Below, one piece after another: positions 7,659 through 16,090 of a stretch of DNA of 33,713 nt. Positions within the stretch are counted from its first letter, which is position 1. Every line of letters starts with the position of its first letter. Location: contig CAJMMN010000027.1 in assembly GCA_905214525.1 (NCBI GenBank), positions 1 through 33,713 on the forward strand, given 5' to 3'. Position numbers and translations under genes: made by a program. The notes below the pieces were generated by a model, which made no database searches, had not been told where the DNA came from, and worked only from the letters and a program-made list of their open reading frames with translations. This DNA is from an uncultured bacterium (lineage in GTDB: Bacteria > Actinomycetota > Coriobacteriia > Coriobacteriales > Coriobacteriaceae).

Positions 7659-8324
7659 ATGCCACGCGAGACCAATGCCGCCAAGCGCGAGCGCGCCATC
7701 GAGGTGTGTGAGCGCCTCAACCGTCGCTATGGCCCGGTCGAGTGCTTTTTGGACCACGAGAATCCCTTCCGCCTGCTGATCGCGGTGCTGCTTTCGGCGC
7801 AAACGACCGATGCGCAGGTCAACAAGGTGACGCCGCGGCTGTTTGCCCAGTGGCCCACGCCCGAGGCCATGGCCGGGGCGAGCGTGGCTGACGTGGCGGA
7901 CACCATCAGGTCACTCGGCTTCTACAAGAGCAAAGCCAAGCATGCCGTCGAGGCCGCGCAGATGATCGTCGCCGACTATGGCGGCGAGGTGCCGGCCGAC
8001 ATGAAGGAACTCGTGAAGCTGCCGGGCGTGGGACGCAAGACGGCGAACATCGTGCTCAACGTGGGGTATGGCATCGTGGAGGGCATTGCGGTGGACACGC
8101 ACGTCAACCGCATTGCGCACCGCCTGATGCTGAGCCCCAAGACGCATGCCAAGGAGCCGCTCAAGACCGAGCAGGATCTGCTCAAGATTTTGCCGCGCGA
8201 GTATTGGGAGTCGGTCAACCACCAGTGGATCACCTTCGGTCGCGAGATCTGCGACGCCCGCAAACCCAAGTGTGACGAGTGTCCGCTGGCAGATTTGTGC
8301 CCCAGCGTGCGCGTAGCGGGGTAG
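7659..8324 (+). CDS. nth: Endonuclease III (DNA glycosylase/AP lyase)
   Basis: A 221-residue HhH-GPD enzyme that excises oxidised pyrimidines and cleaves AP sites. The helix-hairpin-helix LPGVGRKTAN holds catalytic Lys127, and catalytic Asp146 lies in VDTHVNRI. The C-terminal cluster loop has Cys198, Cys205, Cys208 and Cys214 in the standard C-x6-C-x2-C-x5-C spacing, so a [4Fe-4S] cluster is expected. The ATG at 7659 follows GAGGAG. It is the intact counterpart to the cluster-less MutY-like protein earlier in the window. It lies 63 bases after the ABC transporter and upstream of mfd. Confidence 0.97.
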   Translation: MPRETNAAKRERAIEVCERLNRRYGPVECFLDHENPFRLLIAVLLSAQTTDAQVNKVTPRLFAQWPTPEAMAGASVADVADTIRSLGFYKSKAKHAVEAAQMIVADYGGEVPADMKELVKLPGVGRKTANIVLNVGYGIVEGIAVDTHVNRIAHRLMLSPKTHAKEPLKTEQDLLKILPREYWESVNHQWITFGREICDARKPKCDECPLADLCPSVRVAG

Positions 8325-8428
8325 GGCGGAACGCATCTTCGTCTGGCGTTTTTTGCGGGGCTGGGTTTGCCCTTGAGCCGGAGTCCTCTCCATGCGCTAC
8401 CATGACAGACAATGTATTTGACGTACGA

Positions 8429-8456
8429 CCCGCCGAGCTTGCCCCGGCGGGCTTTT
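8429..8456 (+). terminator. Hairpin terminator between nth and mfd
   Basis: CCCGCCG (8429-8435) pairs with CGGCGGG (8445-8451), followed by CTTTT. It is 26 bases before the mfd ATG. If a TTGAGC/TACCAT promoter (8373-8403, 19-bp spacer) drives mfd, this hairpin would sit in the mfd leader and could attenuate it; otherwise it ends nth. Confidence 0.75.
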
Positions 8457-8481
8457 GGCGTTGCGATGCCGGAGGAACAGC

Positions 8482-11400
8482 ATGCTCATTCACCGTATAG
8501 CCGCGCAGCTCTACACTGCCGAGGCGCTGCAGACCGTCGAGGCCGGACTCGATGCCGGCGAGGACGTGACGCTGGCCGTGTCGCAGTCGGGCCGCACGCT
8601 CATGGCGGCAGCTCAGTTTGCGCGCCGTCCGCGTCCCACGGTCTACATCGTGAGCGGCGAGGACGCGGCCGATCGCGCCGCGCGCAGCCTGGCCGCCTAT
8701 GTGGGTCTGGCGCATGTGTGCCGCTTTCCCGAGCGCAAAGACTATCCATGGCGTGAGCAGGCGCCCGACGACGCCGAGGTGGCCCAACGCTGCGAGGCTT
8801 TAGGGCGCATCGTGCGCGGCGATAACTGCATCATGGTCGCCTCGGCCCGCGCGCTACTGCGTTGCGTGCCGCCGGTCGAGAGCCGCTATTGGGAGTCCAC
8901 CACCTTTGCGGTGGGCGAGGAGATTCCCTTCGACGAGGTGCCGCAGCGCCTGGTGGGCATGGGCTACACCAATGCCGGCGCCGCCGACGCGCCCGGTCTG
9001 TTCCGCGTGCACGGCGACACCGTCGAGGTGTTTCCCGCACAGGAAAAGGCGCCCGTGCGCATTGAGTTTTTTGGCGACGAGATCGACCGCATCCGCCGCA
9101 TGGTGAGCTCCACGGGCCAAACCATCGGCAACGAGGACAGCATCGAGATCTTCCCCTGCCGTGAGCTGGCGCTTACCGACGATGCCGTCCACAACATGCA
9201 CGTGGCGCTCTATCGCGCCAGTCAGGACGACAGCAAACTGGCGGCGCTGCTCGAGATGGTGGATGCGCGTATCGTCACGCCCGAGCTCGACCGCTTTTTG
9301 CCGGTGATGTACGGCCAGACCGTAAGCCCGTTGGCGCACGTGAGCGGCAAGGCACTCGTGGTTCTGTCCGAGCCGCGCTCGCTGTTCGACGACTGCCTGC
9401 GTGCCTACGAGGATATCGAGGCCCGTGCCGGCGAGGCGGGGATTGACCGCCTGGACGGTCTGTACGTGCGCGCTCAACAGCTCGATTTTGGTGCCCAGCA
9501 GCGCCTGAACTACGTAAGCCTCATTCGTGCCGGCGGCGCGGTGACGGCCGAGCTCAAGATTGAGCAGCCTGCCATCGCAGGCTCGGACAACCGTTTTATG
9601 ACGCGCATCCAGGAGGTCGTGGGCAAGCGCTATGCCTGCGTGTTTGCCATTCCCGACCGCGGCGCGCGTGAGTCGATGGAGCTCACCTTTGGCGACGAGG
9701 GCATTACCTTTGAGGAATCGCTGACCGCGGCGCCCGAAAATGCCGGCGCTATCGGCGACCGCGTGCGCGTGGCAGCGGCGGATTCCGCCGACCGTGCCGC
9801 ACGCCAGGAGGCCCACGCTTCCATTCGCGAGCGTAAGGCCGACGCACTCAACGCCCGCTCGCTCGAGGCGGGCGCGGCCCAGGCTGCCGCCGGTGCCGCC
9901 GTGCCCACCATCTCGCGCGGGCGCGTGACCTTTGTCGATGCCGCCCTGCCGCAGGGCGTGGTGGTGCCCGATGCCAACCTGGCCGTGTTCTCGATCGCCG
10001 ACCTCAACGCCCGTATGGATGCCAACCGCGCGCGCAGCCGCCGCAAGGTGGACATTACGCAGATCACCTTCCCGTTTAAGCCGGGCGACTACGTGGTGCA
10101 CGCCACTCACGGCATCGCACTCTTTAGCGAGATTGCGCGTCAGGAAGTGGGCGGCAAAGAGCGCGACTACTTTTTGCTGGAATATGCCGACGGCGACAAG
10201 CTCTACGTGCCGCTCGAGCAGGTCGACCGCATCACGCGCTATGTTGGCCCCGACGGCGACAAACCGCGCCTGACCAGGCTCAACACAGCCGACTGGACGC
10301 GCGCCACCAACAAGGCGCGCAAGAACGCCAAAAAGCTGGCGTTTGACCTGGTCGACCTGTATACGCGCCGCTCATCAATCGCGGGTATCGCCTGCCCGCC
10401 TGACACGCCCGAGCAGATCGAGATGGAGGAGAGCTTTCCTTACGACGAGACGCGCGACCAGCTGGAGGCCATCGCCGACATTAAGGCCGATATGGAGGCA
10501 CCCAAGCCCATGGACCGCCTGCTGTGCGGCGACGTGGGTTTTGGCAAGACCGAGGTTGCCCTGCGCGCGGCGTTTAAGTGCGTGGACTCCGGCCGCCAAG
10601 TCATGGTGCTCTGCCCCACGACCATTCTGGCCCAGCAGCACTACGAGACGTTCTTTGAGCGCTTTGCCCCGTTTGGCCTCGAGGTCGAAGTGCTCAGCCG
10701 CTTCCGCACCCCGGCGCAGCAAAAGCGCGCGCTCAAGGCGTTTGCCGAGGGCACGATCGACGTGCTCATCGGCACGCATCGTCTGCTTTCGGCCGACGTG
10801 AACCCCAAGAACCTGGGCCTGGTGATCATCGACGAGGAGCAGCGCTTTGGCGTGCAGCACAAGGAGCAGCTCAAGAACCTGCGCGAGCAGATTGACGTGC
10901 TCACGCTTTCGGCAACGCCTATTCCGCGAACCATGCAGATGGCCACGAGCGGCGTGCGCGACATGAGCCTGATCACGACGCCGCCGACTGGGCGTCGTCC
11001 CGTGATCGTGCACGTGGGGGAGTACGACCCCGATGTGGTGAGCGCGGCGATTCGCCTGGAGGTGGGCCGCGGCGGTCAGGTGTATTACGTGTCCAACCGC
11101 GTCAAGACCATCGACGACGCCGTGGCGCGCGTGCACGAGGCCGCGCCCGAGGCGCGCGTGGGCGTGGCGCACGGCAAGATGAGCCCGCGCGAGGTCGAGG
11201 ACGTGATGATCGAGTTTGCGACCAAAAAGATCGACGTGCTCATCGCCACGACCATCGTGGAGAGCGGCATCGACAACGCGACCGCCAACACGCTGATCAT
11301 CGAGGATTCGCAGCGTCTGGGCCTGGCGCAGCTCTACCAGCTCAAGGGCCGTGTGGGCCGTTCTTCCACGCAGGCCTACGCGTACTTTATGTTCCCGGGC

Positions 11401-12114
11401 GAGCTACCACTCACCGAGGAGGCGACAGCGCGCCTGACCGCACTTTCCGAGTTCCAGGACCTGGGCAGCGGCATGCGCATCGCCATGCGCGACCTGGAGA
11501 TCCGTGGTGCCGGCTCGCTTATGGGCGCCGAGCAGCACGGCAACCTGTCGAGCGTGGGCTTTGACCTGTTTACGCAGATGCTGGGCCAGGCGGTAGCCGA
11601 GGCGCGCGGCGATGACGATGCCGGCGTGGAGGCGGCAAGCGTGGGCATTAACCTGCCGGCCGACTACTTCTTGTCCGAGGAGTACCTGCCGGCGGTGGAT
11701 CAGCGCGTGCTCGTGTACCGCAGGCTCGCAGCGGCCGAGGACCTGGAGAGCATCGATGAGGTGCAGGAAGAGACCGAGGCCGCGCATGGCGAGCTGCCGT
11801 TGGCAGGACTCAACCTGTTCAATCGCGCACGAATCCGCATTCGCGGCGAGCGCCTGGGGCTCGAGAGCGTCACGCTCAGCGGCGGTCGCATCACGTTTTT
11901 GGGCGTCGACGTGCCCAAGAAGGTGGCCTTTGAGCTAAAGACCCGCTATGGCGCGGTGAGCTTCCCCAAGAGCCGCAAACTGTCGGTGCCCTACAAGGCG
12001 GGCGCCGGCGCGGGCAGCGGCCTGGGTCGCGGTCTCGACGCCAACGACGTTACCGGCCCCGTGGCCGCGGCACTCATGCTGTTGCAGCAGTTGGGTGCGA
12101 GCGACGACGACTAA
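8482..12114 (+). CDS. mfd: Transcription-repair coupling factor
   Basis: A 1210-residue Mfd, which displaces stalled RNA polymerase and recruits UvrA. Domains in order: UvrB-like damage-recruitment region (about 1-350); a species-variable linker; CarD-like RNA-polymerase-interaction domain near 530-590 (KPGDYVVHATHGIALF); superfamily 2 helicase with Walker A GDVGFGKTEVA near 683, DEEQ box near 783 (VIIDEEQRFGVQHKEQ) and motif VI QLKGRVGRSSTQAYAYF; TRCF C-terminal UvrA-binding domain. Length is normal for the family. The ATG at 8482 follows GGAGG. A hairpin terminator lies just upstream. The stop codon is followed by a degenerate copy of the structured 3' element described elsewhere. Confidence 0.98.
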   Translation: MLIHRIAAQLYTAEALQTVEAGLDAGEDVTLAVSQSGRTLMAAAQFARRPRPTVYIVSGEDAADRAARSLAAYVGLAHVCRFPERKDYPWREQAPDDAEVAQRCEALGRIVRGDNCIMVASARALLRCVPPVESRYWESTTFAVGEEIPFDEVPQRLVGMGYTNAGAADAPGLFRVHGDTVEVFPAQEKAPVRIEFFGDEIDRIRRMVSSTGQTIGNEDSIEIFPCRELALTDDAVHNMHVALYRASQDDSKLAALLEMVDARIVTPELDRFLPVMYGQTVSPLAHVSGKALVVLSEPRSLFDDCLRAYEDIEARAGEAGIDRLDGLYVRAQQLDFGAQQRLNYVSLIRAGGAVTAELKIEQPAIAGSDNRFMTRIQEVVGKRYACVFAIPDRGARESMELTFGDEGITFEESLTAAPENAGAIGDRVRVAAADSADRAARQEAHASIRERKADALNARSLEAGAAQAAAGAAVPTISRGRVTFVDAALPQGVVVPDANLAVFSIADLNARMDANRARSRRKVDITQITFPFKPGDYVVHATHGIALFSEIARQEVGGKERDYFLLEYADGDKLYVPLEQVDRITRYVGPDGDKPRLTRLNTADWTRATNKARKNAKKLAFDLVDLYTRRSSIAGIACPPDTPEQIEMEESFPYDETRDQLEAIADIKADMEAPKPMDRLLCGDVGFGKTEVALRAAFKCVDSGRQVMVLCPTTILAQQHYETFFERFAPFGLEVEVLSRFRTPAQQKRALKAFAEGTIDVLIGTHRLLSADVNPKNLGLVIIDEEQRFGVQHKEQLKNLREQIDVLTLSATPIPRTMQMATSGVRDMSLITTPPTGRRPVIVHVGEYDPDVVSAAIRLEVGRGGQVYYVSNRVKTIDDAVARVHEAAPEARVGVAHGKMSPREVEDVMIEFATKKIDVLIATTIVESGIDNATANTLIIEDSQRLGLAQLYQLKGRVGRSSTQAYAYFMFPGELPLTEEATARLTALSEFQDLGSGMRIAMRDLEIRGAGSLMGAEQHGNLSSVGFDLFTQMLGQAVAEARGDDDAGVEAASVGINLPADYFLSEEYLPAVDQRVLVYRRLAAAEDLESIDEVQEETEAAHGELPLAGLNLFNRARIRIRGERLGLESVTLSGGRITFLGVDVPKKVAFELKTRYGAVSFPKSRKLSVPYKAGAGAGSGLGRGLDANDVTGPVAAALMLLQQLGASDDD

Positions 12115-12160
12115 CGGGTCGACGCTGCAAACGCCCCATTTGGGCACTCTGGTTCCATCG
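12115..12160 (+). repeat. Degenerate third copy of the structured 3' element
   Basis: It starts directly after the mfd stop codon. It matches the 5' half of the two full copies: GGGTCGACGCTGC, then CATTTGG, CA, TCTG and TTC at the same relative places. The first hairpin and the inner hairpin are missing, and the PAP2 ribosome site follows immediately. It is probably a relic. Confidence 0.45.
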
Positions 12161-12170
12161 AAAGGAAAGC

Positions 12171-13034
12171 ATGTTCGGATACATCTATAAGAAAGACGTC
12201 GCCATTATCGCGGTTGTCCTGTGTCTTTGTCTGGGCGTGGGCAGTTTCTTCGACTATCAGATTTCGAGCGCGCTGTTCAACATCGGCAGCATGTACGGTC
12301 GCTTTGTCGAGGCGGCCGGCGAGCTGCCGTTCGAGCTGACGGCGAGCATCGCAGGCGTTATGCTCGTGCGCTCGGCACGCCCCGATTCCAGGGGGAGCAA
12401 ATGGCTCGCTGCGCTGGGCGTTTTGATCAACGTGGGTCTGGTCGGCTACGAGATTATCGGATCGCTGCGCGTCGGCGGCAAGCTCATCGCGTTTCAGCTG
12501 GTGCTGACGTTTGTGCTGGTCATTGCGGTTAACGTTATTGCCTATCGCCTTACGCGCGACACCGCGCCCGACGAGCTCACGCGCTGGGCGTTGATGGTAC
12601 TTGCCGTGTGGGTCGCTCAGGCCATTATCCTCAACGTGATCGTCAAGCCGCTGTGGTCGCGCCCGCGCATGCGCGTGATCGAGGTCACGCCGGGGCTCAA
12701 TTTTCAGCCGTGGTGGGTAATCGGCAATCCCGACAAGTGGACCTATATCGCCGCCGGCGTGATCAAGGACGGGTTCAAGTCGTTCGCGAGCGGGCACACC
12801 GCGCATGCGGCGATCGGCCTTATGCTCGCCGGGCTTCCCGCGGCAGCCTTTAAGGAAAAACCTTCGCGTCGCCGCGTGATCTTTTGGGCGGCGGCTGTGG
12901 TCGCGGCGCTCGTCGCCTTTGGTCGCATCGTGATCGGCGCGCACTTTTTGAGTGACGTGAGCTGCGGCTTTGCCCTGGTGCTGGCGCTTGAGTGCCTTGC
13001 CGCGCGCATTGCCTATCCGGGCGGCGTACAATAG
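12171..13034 (+). CDS. PAP2-superfamily membrane phosphatase
   Basis: A 287-residue integral membrane phosphatase with about six transmembrane helices. All three PAP2 catalytic motifs are visible in the second half: K-x6-RP as KPLWSRPRMR, SGH in SFASGHTAH, and the R-x5-H-x3-D motif in RIVIGAHFLSD. Family members dephosphorylate undecaprenyl pyrophosphate, phosphatidic acid or related lipids on the outer membrane face; the exact lipid is not determinable. The ATG at 12171 follows GAAAGGAAA. The start of the next gene is 45 bases after the stop, and a TACAAT box (13027-13032) overlaps the end of this gene and may be its promoter. Confidence 0.9.
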   Translation: MFGYIYKKDVAIIAVVLCLCLGVGSFFDYQISSALFNIGSMYGRFVEAAGELPFELTASIAGVMLVRSARPDSRGSKWLAALGVLINVGLVGYEIIGSLRVGGKLIAFQLVLTFVLVIAVNVIAYRLTRDTAPDELTRWALMVLAVWVAQAIILNVIVKPLWSRPRMRVIEVTPGLNFQPWWVIGNPDKWTYIAAGVIKDGFKSFASGHTAHAAIGLMLAGLPAAAFKEKPSRRRVIFWAAAVVAALVAFGRIVIGAHFLSDVSCGFALVLALECLAARIAYPGGVQ

Positions 13035-13079
13035 CCCCATCTGAATCATCGGGCTCGTGCCCGGCTAGAGAGGATTATC

Positions 13080-14105
13080 ATGCTCGCGTTCAACAATGAC
13101 TATTCCCACGGCGCACATCCGGCAGTGCTGCAGGCGCTCGTCGACACCAATATGGAGCCGCAGCCCGGCTACGGTACCGATGCACACACCGAGCGTGCCA
13201 AGCAGCTTATCCGTGAGGCCTGCCAGGCTCCTGATGCCGATGTATTTTTCCTGGTGGGCGGCACACAGGCCAACGCGACGGTGATTGACATGCTGCTTGC
13301 GCCCTACGAGGGCGTTGTTGCCGCCGAGACCGGCCATGTCGCCTGCCACGAGGCGGGTGCCATCGAGTTTGGCGGCCACAAGGTGCTCACCATCCCCGGC
13401 TACGAGGGCAAGATGCATGCCGAGGATCTCGAGAACTATATCCAGGTGTTCTACGAAAACGAGAGCTACGAACACACGGTGTTTCCGGGCGCCGTGTATG
13501 TGAGCATGTCGACCGAGTACGGCACGCTGTACTCCAAGGCCGAGCTCGCGGCGATTCATGCGGTGTGCCAGAAGCGCCAGATTCCGCTGTTTGTGGATGG
13601 TGCGCGCTTGGCCTATGCGCTGGCGGCCGATGGGTGCGACATTACCCTGCCCGAGCTGGCGCAGCTGTGCGACGTGTTCTACATCGGTGGCACCAAGTGC
13701 GGCGCTCTGTGCGGCGAGGCCGTGGTGTTTTGCGGCATGCACGCTCCGGCGCATCCCATTCCGCGTATTAAGCAGCATGGCGCACTGCTCGCCAAAGGCC
13801 GCCTGACGGGTGTGCAGTTTGAGGCGCTCTTTACCGACGGCCTGTATTTTGAGATCGGTCGCCAGGCGATCGAGACCGCGCAGGCGCTGCGTCGTGTGTT
13901 GCACGGGCGCGGTTACCAGTTCTTCTTGGAGACGCCCACCAACCAGCAGTTTGTGATTTTGCCCAACGAGGACATGGCCCGCATTCGCGAGCATGCCTCG
14001 ATCGAGTATTGGGAAAAGTACGACGAGACCCACACGGTGGTGCGCTTTTGCACCAGCTGGGCCACGACGCAGGAGGACATCGACGCGTTGGCGGCTGTCC
14101 TGTAG
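13080..14105 (+). CDS. Threonine aldolase-like PLP enzyme (beta-eliminating lyase family)
   Basis: A 341-residue fold-type I PLP enzyme of the low-specificity threonine aldolase type, cleaving threonine/allo-threonine to glycine and acetaldehyde. Visible are the N-terminal NDYSHGAHPAV, the cofactor-facing GGTQANAT, the PLP aspartate in FVDGARLAYAL, and the Schiff-base lysine in YIGGTKCGALCGEA. Length suits the family. Start ATG 13080 follows AGAGAGGA. A strong terminator follows. Other beta-elimination activities are possible, so the ltaE name is withheld. It seems monocistronic, possibly with read-through from the PAP2 gene. Confidence 0.88.
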   Translation: MLAFNNDYSHGAHPAVLQALVDTNMEPQPGYGTDAHTERAKQLIREACQAPDADVFFLVGGTQANATVIDMLLAPYEGVVAAETGHVACHEAGAIEFGGHKVLTIPGYEGKMHAEDLENYIQVFYENESYEHTVFPGAVYVSMSTEYGTLYSKAELAAIHAVCQKRQIPLFVDGARLAYALAADGCDITLPELAQLCDVFYIGGTKCGALCGEAVVFCGMHAPAHPIPRIKQHGALLAKGRLTGVQFEALFTDGLYFEIGRQAIETAQALRRVLHGRGYQFFLETPTNQQFVILPNEDMARIREHASIEYWEKYDETHTVVRFCTSWATTQEDIDALAAVL

Positions 14106-14121
14106 CCTGATGTAATGACGA

Positions 14122-14166
14122 GGGGCCGCCTTGCGCTGGGTTTGGCGCAAGGCGGCCTTTGTTTTT
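14122..14166 (+). terminator. Intrinsic terminator after the PLP enzyme
   Basis: GGCCGCCTTGCGC (14124-14136) pairs perfectly with GCGCAAGGCGGCC (14145-14157), followed by TTTGTTTTT. The GNAT ribosome site begins directly after it. Confidence 0.95.
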
Positions 14167-14182
14167 GAGGGAGAAGGGTTGT

Positions 14183-14773
14183 ATGACCGAGATGTCCAAG
14201 CCGACGATTCGCCTGGCGACGCCCGATGATGCGCCGGCGTTGCTTGCCATTTACGAGCCGTATGTGCGCGAGACGGCGATAACCTGCGAATACGAGGTGC
14301 CGAGCGTTGAGGAGTTCGCCGGGCGCATCGAGCGCACGCTCAAGCGCTATCCGTACCTGGTGATGGAGCTGGACGGGCGTCCGGTAGGCTATGCCTATGT
14401 GAGTCCGCTTAACAGCCGCGAGGCCTACGACTGGTCGGTCGAGACGTCGATCTACCTGGCGCGCGACGTGCGCCACGGCGGGCTGGGCCGCAAGCTGCAC
14501 GATGCGCTCAAGCAATGCCTGGTCGCGATGGGCATCACCAACATGTGCGCGCTCATTGCCGTGCCGCACGATAAGGACGACGAGTACCTGACGCACAACA
14601 GCCAGGATTTCCATGCCCATATGGGGTATCGCCTGGTGGGTGCCTTCGACCGTTGCGCTCAAAAGTTCGGTCGCTGGTACGACATGTGTTGGATGGAGCT
14701 GGTCCTAGCCGAGCGCATACCCAACCAACCCAAGCCAACCTGGTTCCCCGACCTCCCCAAACCTGCCATTTAG
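14183..14773 (+). CDS. GNAT N-acetyltransferase, phosphinothricin acetyltransferase type
   Basis: A 196-residue GNAT enzyme of the PAT/YncA-like branch, transferring acetyl from acetyl-CoA to small amines. Typical blocks are RLATPDDAPALLAIYEPYV, SVEEFAGRIE, VGYAYVSPL, WSVETSIYL and the acetyl-CoA loop RHGGLGRKLH; the C-terminal GYRLVGAFDRCAQKFGRW follows. ATG 14183 has GGGAGAAGGG upstream. The real substrate may be methionine sulfoximine-like compounds or another amine. The last codons (Pro-Ala-Ile-stop) lie inside a dispersed palindrome (14759-14797), so the C-terminus (about 15 residues, Pro/Lys/Trp-rich) has probably been rewritten by its insertion. Confidence 0.9.
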   Translation: MTEMSKPTIRLATPDDAPALLAIYEPYVRETAITCEYEVPSVEEFAGRIERTLKRYPYLVMELDGRPVGYAYVSPLNSREAYDWSVETSIYLARDVRHGGLGRKLHDALKQCLVAMGITNMCALIAVPHDKDDEYLTHNSQDFHAHMGYRLVGAFDRCAQKFGRWYDMCWMELVLAERIPNQPKPTWFPDLPKPAI

Positions 14774-14797
14774 GGACAGGTTTATTTTGGCAGGTTT
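14759..14797. repeat. GGGAC-core palindrome R2, overlapping the GNAT stop codon
   Basis: AAACCTGCCA (14759-14768) and TGGCAGGTTT (14788-14797) are perfect 10-bp arms around a loop holding GGGACAGG. Positions 14762-14794 match the reverse complement of 22572-22604 at 29 of 33 bases. The GNAT stop TAG (14771-14773) is inside the loop. Confidence 0.9.
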
Positions 14798-15162
14798 TTG
14801 GCTGTCTTGTGGTATCAAATCGCCGCAAGTAGCGTGGCGTTTGTACGCTATTTTGACCTGGATTGTCCCCTCGGGACGCCTTGCGGGCTAAGTGAGTAGA
14901 CTTTTTTGGCGCAGGCCGAGCACAAAGCGTATCTGCCTTAGTAAAACCGCAGGTCACGGAGGTGGCTGTTTTGAATGTGCTCGGCAGCTCGCGAAAAGTC
15001 TACTCACTTAGATTTACGGTGCTGGATATTTTGGGCAGGAACAGTTGAGCTTGGGCGGCGAGTGTTGCCAGGCGATGTTGGCATTTGCGCCATGCCGGCT
15101 TGAGATTTAATAAAAACCGCAGGTAAAACGTTTATTAGGTACATTTTGCCTCGTTTGGTGCG
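14798..15162. other. Gene-free region made mostly of repeats
   Basis: Between the GNAT gene and the end of GntR1 there is no supported gene. It holds the 124-bp MITE-like repeat (14888-15011) and an A/T dyad TAATAAA (15108-15114) / TTTATTA (15131-15137) whose loop contains AAACCGCAGG. No clear minus-strand terminator for GntR1 is seen. Confidence 0.6.
14888..15011. mobile_element. MITE-like repeat, copy A (124 bp)
   Basis: It is bounded by perfect 18-bp terminal inverted repeats beginning CTAAGTGAGTAGAC. A second inner inverted repeat GCCGAGCACA / TGTGCTCGGC and a central AAAAC...GTTTT pairing let the whole unit fold into one hairpin. It is about 88% identical to 23344-23466. It encodes no protein. 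No target-site duplication is obvious. Confidence 0.85.
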
Positions 15163-15885
15163 CTAGCCGATGGGCTCGGTGTATTTGGCGCGGTCGGTAC
15201 GTTGGATGCGCTTGGAGACATGGAGCGGGCGACCGTCGGTGTCGTAGACGTAGTCGGTGATCAGGATCAGCGCCTGCCCGCGCTCAACGTTGAGCAAAAA
15301 TGCCTCGTTTTGCGAGGCGTAGCACACCTCAAAGGTCTTGTGCCCCTGTGCCGGCGCGCGATGGAATTCCTGGCGCAGCGTGGCGTAGAGCGAACCGTTG
15401 ATATCGCGATCGATGAGCGACCCAAAGCTTGGCGGCAAATAGGTGGTCTCCAGGCACAGCGGCGCATCGTCCAGGTAACGCAGGCGGACAAGTTTGACAA
15501 GCTTGCTGCCCACGCTAGCGTCAAAGAACTTGGCCACGCTGCCCATTGCTTTGGCAAAGCCCGAGTCCACCGTGCGCGTGGTGGGCTTCATACCCTGGCC
15601 TTCGACCTGCTTGGTATAGCTCGAAAACACCAGGTTGTTCTCGTGGAGCGCCGGCGTGTCGGCCACAAAGGCGCCGCGCCCGCGCTCGGTTCGAATCAGG
15701 CCCTCGTCAACTAACACCTTAAGCGCGTGGCGCACGGTACTGCGCGACAGCCCCGATTCGTCCATGAGCTCCATCTCAGACGGCAGCTTGTCTCCGCACG
15801 CGTAGATGCCGGCGGCGATGCGGTCACGCAGCGTACCCGCCAGACGCTCGTATTGGGCCAAGTTCTTTTTCGACGAAGTGCTCAT
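15163..15885 (-). CDS. GntR/UTRA transcriptional regulator (GntR1) of SIS1
   Basis: A 240-residue HutC-subfamily repressor. The N-terminal winged helix (about 10-75) has KLPSEMELMDESGLSRSTVRHAL and the wing RGRGAFVAD. The C-terminal UTRA ligand domain (about 90-235) would bind the inducer, probably a sugar phosphate or glycated amino acid. It is divergent from the SIS1 deglycase across a 205-bp spacer that carries three copies of a 22-bp direct-repeat site. One copy starts 7 bp before this gene's ATG, implying autorepression. A role as local regulator of SIS1 is inferred from this layout. The inducer is unknown. Confidence 0.93.
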   Translation of the reverse strand: MSTSSKKNLAQYERLAGTLRDRIAAGIYACGDKLPSEMELMDESGLSRSTVRHALKVLVDEGLIRTERGRGAFVADTPALHENNLVFSSYTKQVEGQGMKPTTRTVDSGFAKAMGSVAKFFDASVGSKLVKLVRLRYLDDAPLCLETTYLPPSFGSLIDRDINGSLYATLRQEFHRAPAQGHKTFEVCYASQNEAFLLNVERGQALILITDYVYDTDGRPLHVSKRIQRTDRAKYTEPIG

Positions 15886-15891
15886 GCGAAC

Positions 15892-15913
15892 AACCTGTAT
15901 CTAACCTGTATGC
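15892..15913. promoter_or_regulatory. GntR1 operator, site 1
   Basis: Two CCTGTAT heptamers begin at 15894 and 15905, 11 bp apart (one helical turn). The site overlaps the expected ribosome-site region of the divergent GntR1 gene. It shares the pattern CMTGTAT-N4-CNTGTAT with sites 2 and 3. Confidence 0.7.
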
Positions 15914-15924
15914 TTACTGAACCA

Positions 15925-15946
15925 AGCATGTATCCAACATGACAAC
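15925..15946. promoter_or_regulatory. GntR1 operator, site 2
   Basis: CATGTAT (15927-15933) and CATGACA (15938-15944) are 11 bp apart, in the same arrangement as sites 1 and 3. The second half is degenerate. Confidence 0.6.
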
Positions 15947-15964
15947 AAAACCGCTGATAATGGA

Positions 15965-15994
15965 TTGCCGAAAACTTTACCAGCAAAATATCTA
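15965..15994 (+). promoter_or_regulatory. Possible SIS1 promoter
   Basis: TTGCCG (15965-15970) and TATCTA (15989-15994) are separated by 18 bp, between operator sites 2 and 3. This is only a moderate match to the sigma-70-type consensus. Confidence 0.35.
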
Positions 15995-16030
15995 AGACAA
16001 ATATAGCATACAACTAGTCGACATAACCAA

Positions 16031-16052
16031 AACATGTATGTAACTTGTATGC
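16031..16052. promoter_or_regulatory. GntR1 operator, site 3
   Basis: CATGTAT (16033-16039) and CTTGTAT (16044-16050) are 11 bp apart. It lies about 40 bp before the SIS1 start, where a bound repressor would block transcription or elongation. An inverted half site GCATACAA lies at 16007-16014. Confidence 0.65.
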
Positions 16053-16090
16053 CATCAAGAGCATCAAACGAGAAGAAAGGCTGATGCACG

